Made by a program: the position numbers and the translations under genes. The notes beneath the pieces are model-generated. The model saw only the letters and a list, made by a program, of their open reading frames with translations, did not search any database and had not been told where the DNA came from. This document shows, piece after piece, positions 41,514 to 47,652 of a stretch of 47,652 bases of DNA. The stretch's first letter is position 1. Every line of letters starts with the position of its first letter. Source of the stretch: Phycisphaerae bacterium (lineage in GTDB: Bacteria > Planctomycetota > Phycisphaerae > SM23-33). The stretch covers positions 1 to 47,652 of the forward strand of contig JAFGJE010000174.1 of NCBI GenBank assembly GCA_016929245.1, read 5' to 3'.

Positions 41514-41686
41514 GGATAGAACCCTTTCTCCCCGAACTCCGGGGTTTTTCATCCTTCATTCAACACCCGGGTTTGCCTGTTGACATCCCTGAGTGCAATC
41601 TACAGCGTACCGAAGCGTCGCGGGAAATGCAAGTCGGCGGCGGCATTTGGTTGCCTGAATCGCCCCGGCAAGGTACAGTGTGCGGC

Positions 41687-43045
41687 ATGTCGTTACCGGT
41701 AGTCGCCATTGTGGGTCGGCCCAACGTCGGCAAGAGCAGTCTGCTGAATTGCCTGGCGGGTCGACGGATATCGATTGTGGACGCCACGCCCGGCGTGACG
41801 CGCGACCGCGTGAGCACGACGCTGGCGCTGGGCGAGGGGGATTCCGTGCGCTACGTCGAACTCGTCGACACGGGCGGGATGGGCGTGGAGGACGTGGACC
41901 ATCTGACGGAACACGTCGAGAACCAGATTCTCTACAGCATCGCGGCCGCCAACCTGGTGCTGTTCGTCGTCGACGCGCGGGAAGGAATCGTCTCGCTCGA
42001 CAAGCACGTCGCCCAGCAGCTTCGCCGGCACGACAAGCAGGTGATCCTGGTCGCCAACAAGATCGACCAGGCCGGCGTGCTGACGGAACTGGGCGAACTG
42101 ACGCGCCTGGGATTCGGCGAACCCGTCCCCGTCAGCGCCGCCCACAAGCAGAACCTCCACGACCTGCTGGACGTCATGATCGACCGCCTGGGCGAACTCC
42201 CGGCGGACATTCCGCCCGAACCGGTGCTGAAACTCGCCGTCGTCGGAAAGCGCAACGCCGGCAAGAGCACGTTCATCAACGCGCTGGCGGGCGAGGATCG
42301 CCTGATCGTCTCGGAAACCCCCGGAACCACGCGCGACAGCGTGGACGTGGAGATCGAATTCGAGGGCAAGCACCTGGTGCTGATCGACACGGCCGGCGTG
42401 AAGAAGAAGAACAAGTTCGCCAACGACATCGAATTCTACAGCCAGCACCGCGCCCTGCGATCCGTCCGCCGGGCCGACGTGGTGGCGATGCTGATCGACG
42501 CGTCCGTGCCCGTTTCGCAGGTGGACAAAAGCCTCGCCGGCATGATCGCGGAGGAACACAAACCCGTCGTCATCGTCGTGAACAAGTGGGATCTCGCCAA
42601 AGGCGTCGCGACCGGCGAGGACTATATCGAATATTTCGAGAAAACCTTTCCCGAACTGTCCTACGCGCCGATCAGCCTGACGGCCGCGAAGGACGGCGTG
42701 AACCTGCATGAAACCATCGCGCTGGCGGGGCAACTGTTCGGACAGGCTTCGCATCGCGTCACGACGGCCAAGCTCAACGAAGCCATCCGGCAGATTCTCC
42801 AAAAGCGCGGGCCCAGCCACAAACGCGGCACAAAACCGCCGAAAATCTATTACGCCTCGCAGGTGGCGGTCGAACCGCCGACGATCGTGTGCTTCGTCAA
42901 CGATCCGCGAAGTTTCGACCAGAGCTACCAGCGATTCCTGACCAACCAGCTTCGCGAATACCTCCCCTTCGCCGAAGTGCCCATCCGCGTGTTCTTCCGG
43001 AAACGCGAACGAAGCGAAGCGAAATTCCAGAACGACGGCCTATAA
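41687..43045 (+). CDS. der: Ribosome biogenesis GTPase Der (EngA)
   Basis: Two G-domains: VAIVGRPNVGKSSLLN and LAVVGKRNAGKSTFINAL; C-terminal KH-like domain; starts inside ORF 41573..43045. Confidence 0.94.
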   Translation: MSLPVVAIVGRPNVGKSSLLNCLAGRRISIVDATPGVTRDRVSTTLALGEGDSVRYVELVDTGGMGVEDVDHLTEHVENQILYSIAAANLVLFVVDAREGIVSLDKHVAQQLRRHDKQVILVANKIDQAGVLTELGELTRLGFGEPVPVSAAHKQNLHDLLDVMIDRLGELPADIPPEPVLKLAVVGKRNAGKSTFINALAGEDRLIVSETPGTTRDSVDVEIEFEGKHLVLIDTAGVKKKNKFANDIEFYSQHRALRSVRRADVVAMLIDASVPVSQVDKSLAGMIAEEHKPVVIVVNKWDLAKGVATGEDYIEYFEKTFPELSYAPISLTAAKDGVNLHETIALAGQLFGQASHRVTTAKLNEAIRQILQKRGPSHKRGTKPPKIYYASQVAVEPPTIVCFVNDPRSFDQSYQRFLTNQLREYLPFAEVPIRVFFRKRERSEAKFQNDGL

Positions 43046-43109
43046 TGGAATTGCGGATTGCGAAATGCGGACCTGTGCCATAGGTATTGTGGATTGAAAA
43101 TAAACACAA

Positions 43110-43173
43110 ATAGAATCGTCTTTCTTTGTGATCTTCGTGTTCTTTGTGACCTTCGTGATTTCTTCGATTCTAT
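43110..43173. repeat. Repeat with ATAGAATCG/CGATTCTAT flanks and two CTTTGTGAYCTTCGTG direct repeats
   Basis: Flanks at 43110-43118 and 43165-43173. Confidence 0.65.
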
Positions 43174-43197
43174 GTTCCGGACAGGAGACCTGAACGT

Positions 43198-44610
43198 ATG
43201 GCGTTTGACTATGATCTGATCGTGATCGGTATGGGTCCGGCGGGGATGGCGGTTTCCGCGATGGGCGCGGAGATGGGGTTGAAGGTCGCCGCGATCGAGG
43301 CCGACCGGATCGGCGGGGAGTGCATGAACGTCGGCTGTATTCCCTCCAAAGCGCTGCTGCGGATGGCCAAGGTGCGGGCGGTGTTCGACAAGCTCACGGA
43401 CTACGGCCTGTCGCGAAGCCCGAAACCCGACGTGCTCGATCCGTTCCCGCGGATTCATCGCCACCTGGATTTCATCAACGAGAAAAAAACGATCAAAATG
43501 TTCGACAAGGTCGAATTGATCCTGCGCGAAGGCAAGGCGGGATTCGTCGACGATCACACGGTGGAAGTCGGATCGCGCCGTTTGAGCGCCAAGCGCATTT
43601 TCATCTGCACGGGCACCAAGCCGGCCCTTCCGCCCATCGAGGGTCTGGACCGGATCGACGTCCTGACGAACGAAACCATATTTGATCTCGACGGAATCCC
43701 CGCGTCGCTGCTGGTACTCGGCGGCGGCGCGATCGCCTGCGAGATGGCCCAGGCGTTCGCCCGATTGGGAAGCAACGTGACGATCGTCATGCGAGGATCG
43801 GCCATACAGTGGCGGGAAGACGCCGACGGCGTGGCGCTGGTGCAGGAAGCGTTTCGGAAGGAAGGGATCGATCTGAAACCGAATCGAACCATGACCCGCG
43901 TCGAACAGCGCGGCCGACAAGTGATTCTGCGCACGACCGAAGACGGCGAGATCGTCGCGGATCGCGTGCTGTCGGCGACCGGACGTCGCATGGCTTTTGA
44001 GGATCTGCACCTCGAAAACGCCGGTGTGAACTACACGGACAAGGGAATCACCGTCGATCCATTTCTTCGCACGTCCCGGAAGCACATTTACGCCGTCGGC
44101 GACTGCAACGGTTTCGCGCAGCTTTCCCACGCCGCGATGCACCAGGGAATGATCGCCCTGATCAACGCGATGTCCCCCCGGCCGCTGAAAAAGGACTACC
44201 GGTCTTTCGTCGTCCCGTGGACGATGTTCACCGAACCGCAGTTCTCCCACGTCGGCCCGCGCGAAAGCGAACTGAAGCGGCGCGGCGTCCGCTACGAAAC
44301 GATCAAGGTTCGACACGAGGACTACGGAGCCGCCATCGCGGAAGAACTCGGGAAAGGATTCGTGAAAATCCATTGCAGTCCCGGCGGGAAGATTTACGCC
44401 GCCTGCATCGTCGGCGAAGGATCCGGAGAAATGATCAACGAGTGGGCGCTGGCGATCCAGAACAACATCCGCATGCACAAGATTCTCTTCCAGCAGCATT
44501 CCTTCCCGACGATGGGCTTTTTGAGCAAACGGGCCGCGGAAACGTGGATGATGAAGCGGATGCAATCGTCATGGCTGCGCAAAATCGCCGCCTGGATGTA
44601 CCGGCGGTAA
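43198..44610 (+). CDS. Class I pyridine nucleotide-disulfide oxidoreductase (dihydrolipoamide dehydrogenase/mercuric reductase-like)
   Basis: GGECMNVGCIPSKALLRMAKV redox motif; FAD and NAD binding motifs. Confidence 0.88.
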   Translation: MAFDYDLIVIGMGPAGMAVSAMGAEMGLKVAAIEADRIGGECMNVGCIPSKALLRMAKVRAVFDKLTDYGLSRSPKPDVLDPFPRIHRHLDFINEKKTIKMFDKVELILREGKAGFVDDHTVEVGSRRLSAKRIFICTGTKPALPPIEGLDRIDVLTNETIFDLDGIPASLLVLGGGAIACEMAQAFARLGSNVTIVMRGSAIQWREDADGVALVQEAFRKEGIDLKPNRTMTRVEQRGRQVILRTTEDGEIVADRVLSATGRRMAFEDLHLENAGVNYTDKGITVDPFLRTSRKHIYAVGDCNGFAQLSHAAMHQGMIALINAMSPRPLKKDYRSFVVPWTMFTEPQFSHVGPRESELKRRGVRYETIKVRHEDYGAAIAEELGKGFVKIHCSPGGKIYAACIVGEGSGEMINEWALAIQNNIRMHKILFQQHSFPTMGFLSKRAAETWMMKRMQSSWLRKIAAWMYRR

Positions 44611-44625
44611 TACAAAAACCTTGAT

Positions 44626-44726
44626 TGTCATCCTGAGCGAAGCGCAGCGAAGTCGAAGGACCTCACGGGTAGCTTGGCGTTAGATCCTTCGACTTCGCTC
44701 GAAGAGTCGCTCCGCTCAGGATGACA
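44626..44726. repeat. Family-A fold-back, copy A7
   Basis: TGTCATCCTGAGCGAAGCGCAGCGAAGTCGAAGGACCTCACG ... CTCAGGATGACA. Confidence 0.9.
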
Positions 44727-44734
44727 ACTTGATA

Positions 44735-45559
44735 TTACGGTCCGAAGCGATTTTTCCGCGCGCGGAAAGCGCTGGGCGACAGGCCCGCGACGCGTTTGAA
44801 GGTTTTGGAAAAGTGAAACGCGTCGGAAAACGCCAGTTGCCCTGCAATGGATTCCAGCGTTTCGTCGGAATTCCATAATACCTGTTGCCCGCGTTCAATG
44901 CGTCGGCGCAGCACGTAACGCATCGGCGGGATTCCCATCGCCTTGACGAACTGACGCGAGAAATACGTCGGCGCCCGATGAAACAACCCCGCCAGTTCCG
45001 CCAGCGTGATTCGACGATGCAGATTCGCGTCGATATACTGGAGCACCGGACTGAAACGTCGCAATTCCTCGCGGCGATCTTCCTGCTTGTTTCTATCCCC
45101 AGCCGCGAGAAACGGGCTGAGCAGTTGCAGCAGCAGACCTTTGACTTCCAGCTCCTTTCCCGGCGAATTTCCCTTCCAGGCGACGATGATTTCCTCCAGC
45201 CGCATGACGATTTTCCCGATGTCCTTCGGCTGAAGATCCAGGGGACAGCCTAGATAGTCAAACAGGTCCATATCCCCCAGCACCGCGGCCGTGAAGTGTA
45301 TGTATAAAACTCGCGCCCGACGGCTGCAATGAAAGCGCACTGTGGTATTGGCGGGGATGACATGCAGTCCGCCGGTGCGCATATCCTGCCGCCGCCCGTG
45401 ATGCGTCACGTCCGCGTTCCCCGATACCACGCAGTACATTCGCGCGTAGGGATCGCGCGACGTTCGATCCGGGCCGCAAGGCAAACCCCAGGTCGAATCG
45501 ATTCGCGCGAGATTGGCGGCCAGGACTTCGCAACGCAGACTGTCCAAAGGATTCCACAT
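44735..45559 (-). CDS. AraC-family transcriptional regulator
   Basis: RRITLAELAGLFHRAPTYFSRQFVKAMGIPPMRYVLRRRIERGQQVLWNSDETLESIAGQLAFSDAFHFSKTFKRVAGLSPSAFR. Confidence 0.93.
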   Translation of the reverse strand: MWNPLDSLRCEVLAANLARIDSTWGLPCGPDRTSRDPYARMYCVVSGNADVTHHGRRQDMRTGGLHVIPANTTVRFHCSRRARVLYIHFTAAVLGDMDLFDYLGCPLDLQPKDIGKIVMRLEEIIVAWKGNSPGKELEVKGLLLQLLSPFLAAGDRNKQEDRREELRRFSPVLQYIDANLHRRITLAELAGLFHRAPTYFSRQFVKAMGIPPMRYVLRRRIERGQQVLWNSDETLESIAGQLAFSDAFHFSKTFKRVAGLSPSAFRARKNRFGP

Positions 45560-45675
45560 GAATACACAAGATTATACATGCCTCTAGCTGATTCATCCAT
45601 GGTAATTCTTTAACTATATATGATCTAATACAGATACGGGTTTATTGTATCACTAATATCATACATGGACTTCAA

Positions 45676-46803
45676 ATGACGTCGAAAGAACGATTACTGG
45701 CGGTGCTGCACGGTGAAATTCCGGATCACGTTCCGGTCTGTCCCGATATTTCCAACATGATCCCCGCGAAACTCACGGGCAAACCCTTCTGGGACGTTTA
45801 CGTTTACCAGGATCCCCCGCTGTGGAAGGCGTATATCGACGCCGTGAAATACTTCGGAATCGACGGCGGCATGGAGCTGTATCAATTCGGCGACCTGTTC
45901 GGCGACCTGGGCCCACAGCCGGAAACACGGATCGTCCACCGCCGGGATGACGGCAGCTTCTTCACGCAAGACTACCATCCGGAAACGGACCAATGGAGCG
46001 CGACGCTGCTATATCACACCCGCGACAATCCTCCCGGATACGGCATCAAACCCGAAACCGTCGGCCTGCCGACAACACCCTCCACCTGGGAGCCCATTGT
46101 CGGCGTCAAAGAATGGCCAACGGGTATGGAATTGTGGAAGTTGATGCGAAACGAGATGGGTGACCACGGTATCGTAGCTATGCCGTCCGGCGCATCAACG
46201 CTTTTGCTGCATAACGTAGAGGAAGTGTACGAATATCACGACAACCCAGCCAGGTTCCATCAGCGTCGCGACGAAATGCTACGTTTAGTGGAATCGCGGA
46301 TGGACATCATTGCAGACCTGGACGATAAGCCGGACTTGCTCTTCTGCGGTGCGTCGGGGTCGCTGGTGTTCCAGTCGCCGGCCATCTTCCGCGAACTGGC
46401 CTTGCCGGTGCTCAAACGCGCGACGGAACTGGCGTACGACCTGGGCATCCCGACGCACGTGCATTCCTGCGGGCCGGAAGCGGCGATGGTGAAAATGGCC
46501 GCCGAGGAAACCCGGCTGACGGTGATCGACCCGCTGGAAATCCCGCCGATGGGCGATTGCAACCTGGCGGAACTCAAACAACGATACGGCGACAGGATCG
46601 TCCTGAAGGGCAACCTGCATACCACGGACGTCATGCTCCGGGGAACCGTCAACGACGTTATCGCCGCGAGCAGGCAAGCCATCGACGACGCCGGGAAAGG
46701 CGGAGGATTCATTTTATCCACCGGCGACCAGTGCGGCCGGGACACGCCGGACGAGAATCTCTTCGCCATGGTCGAAACCGCGAAAACCCACGGGAGATAT
46801 TGA
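45676..46803 (+). CDS. Uroporphyrinogen decarboxylase (URO-D/MtaA)-family protein
   Basis: MTSKERLLAVLHGEIPDHVPVCPDISNM; HVHSCGPEAAMVKMAAEETRLTVIDPLEIPPMGDCNLAELKQRYGDRIVLKGNLHT. Confidence 0.87.
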   Translation: MTSKERLLAVLHGEIPDHVPVCPDISNMIPAKLTGKPFWDVYVYQDPPLWKAYIDAVKYFGIDGGMELYQFGDLFGDLGPQPETRIVHRRDDGSFFTQDYHPETDQWSATLLYHTRDNPPGYGIKPETVGLPTTPSTWEPIVGVKEWPTGMELWKLMRNEMGDHGIVAMPSGASTLLLHNVEEVYEYHDNPARFHQRRDEMLRLVESRMDIIADLDDKPDLLFCGASGSLVFQSPAIFRELALPVLKRATELAYDLGIPTHVHSCGPEAAMVKMAAEETRLTVIDPLEIPPMGDCNLAELKQRYGDRIVLKGNLHTTDVMLRGTVNDVIAASRQAIDDAGKGGGFILSTGDQCGRDTPDENLFAMVETAKTHGRY

Positions 46804-46809
46804 TCGGAG

Positions 46810-47547
46810 CTACACCAACCGCGCCGCGGCGGTGTCGAGGACGACGTGCATCGTTCCGTGGCGCGGGTCCACGCGGGCGGCGGGTAATTCCCGGTCGCCG
46901 TGTTTGAACACGCGTTCGATCACCTCGGCCTTGTCGTCGCCGGTGACCAGCAGCAGGATGTTTCGCGCGGCGTTGATCAGCGGGAAAGAGAAGGTCATGC
47001 GGTTTCGCCCCAGCACCGGGACATGGCAGGCGGCCACCAGGCGCTGCGTTTCCGCGAGAATTTCGGTATGCGGGAACAGGCTGGCGACGTGCCCGTCGCC
47101 GCCCATACCGAGCATGACCAGGTCGAACTGGGGAATCCCCTCCGGCCCGGCCGGCACGAGATGGCGGATGGTGGCTTCGTACTCCCGGGCGGCTGAGTCG
47201 ATGTCCTTCGCGTCGGCGCGCATCGCGTGCACGCGGGACCAGTCGATGGGGGTGTTGTCCAGCAGCACCTTCTGGGCCATCCCGAAATTGCTCTCCACGT
47301 CGTCCTGCGGCACGTCGCGTTCGTCGCCGAAGTACACTTCCACCTTCGACCAGGGCACGTTATCGCCCAACGCGCGATTGGCCAGGTGATGATACATGCT
47401 TCGCGGGGTCGTTCCGCCCGACAGCGCCAGGTGACAGACATCCCGCTGCCGGAGAGTTTCCAGAACGATGGACTTGAAGATGTCCGCCGCCTTGGCCGCC
47501 GCCTGCTCGGGCGTCGGTTCCACGATCATCCGTTTCGTTTCGATCAT
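46810..47547 (-). CDS. pgl: 6-phosphogluconolactonase
   Basis: HLALSGGTTPRSMYHHLA; VEVYFGDERDVPQDDVESNFGMAQKVLLD; LVMLGMGGDGHVASLFPHT. Confidence 0.92.
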   Translation of the reverse strand: MIETKRMIVEPTPEQAAAKAADIFKSIVLETLRQRDVCHLALSGGTTPRSMYHHLANRALGDNVPWSKVEVYFGDERDVPQDDVESNFGMAQKVLLDNTPIDWSRVHAMRADAKDIDSAAREYEATIRHLVPAGPEGIPQFDLVMLGMGGDGHVASLFPHTEILAETQRLVAACHVPVLGRNRMTFSFPLINAARNILLLVTGDDKAEVIERVFKHGDRELPAARVDPRHGTMHVVLDTAAARLV

Positions 47548-47652
47548 ATCACGTACCCCGCGTTAGTGGTTCACCATATACCTATCGAACAGTATATGTA
47601 TCGACTACAACCCTTGCCAGTGCTGATGCGGATTTTCGAAGATTCGATCCGC

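Noticed and set aside
41535-41555. CCCCGAACTCCGGGGTTTTT as a plus-strand terminator
   Set aside because: No plus-strand gene ends upstream; the stem is short and lies in the lemA leader, so function cannot be supported.

Overview
This 47.65 kb high-GC bacterial window is densely coded. I support about 39 CDS on both strands. The source looks like a PVC-type or Hydrogenedentes-like organism, but taxonomy cannot be proven from the window. Housekeeping genes include prfB (with a programmed +1 frameshift), fba, a DRE-TIM acyltransferase, xerC/D, dapF, purN, ligA, ndk, rpsO-pnp, lemA-htpX, der and pgl. Accessory genes include a PIG-L/GT4/GH100-like operon, three divergently regulated AraC modules (two with uroporphyrinogen-decarboxylase-family proteins, one with two MDR dehydrogenases), a GH38 mannosidase, a STAS-methyltransferase fusion, a LarA-like protein and two PEP-CTERM proteins. 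Most unusual observations: (1) a 10-bp phased array of TGTACA hexamers between a YefM/RelE-type toxin-antitoxin pair and a divergent MNT gene whose HEPN partner is truncated; (2) a family of at least seven intergenic fold-back elements whose two arms change together, accompanied by several unrelated fold-back families; (3) repeat DNA captured into coding sequence (2-hydroxyacid dehydrogenase insert, PurN tail, prfB stop codon); (4) a degraded 3' end of a second class II aldolase fused to a methyltransferase locus. No tRNA, rRNA, CRISPR array, prophage or IS transposase was recognised. All family calls come from reading the translations, not from database searches.
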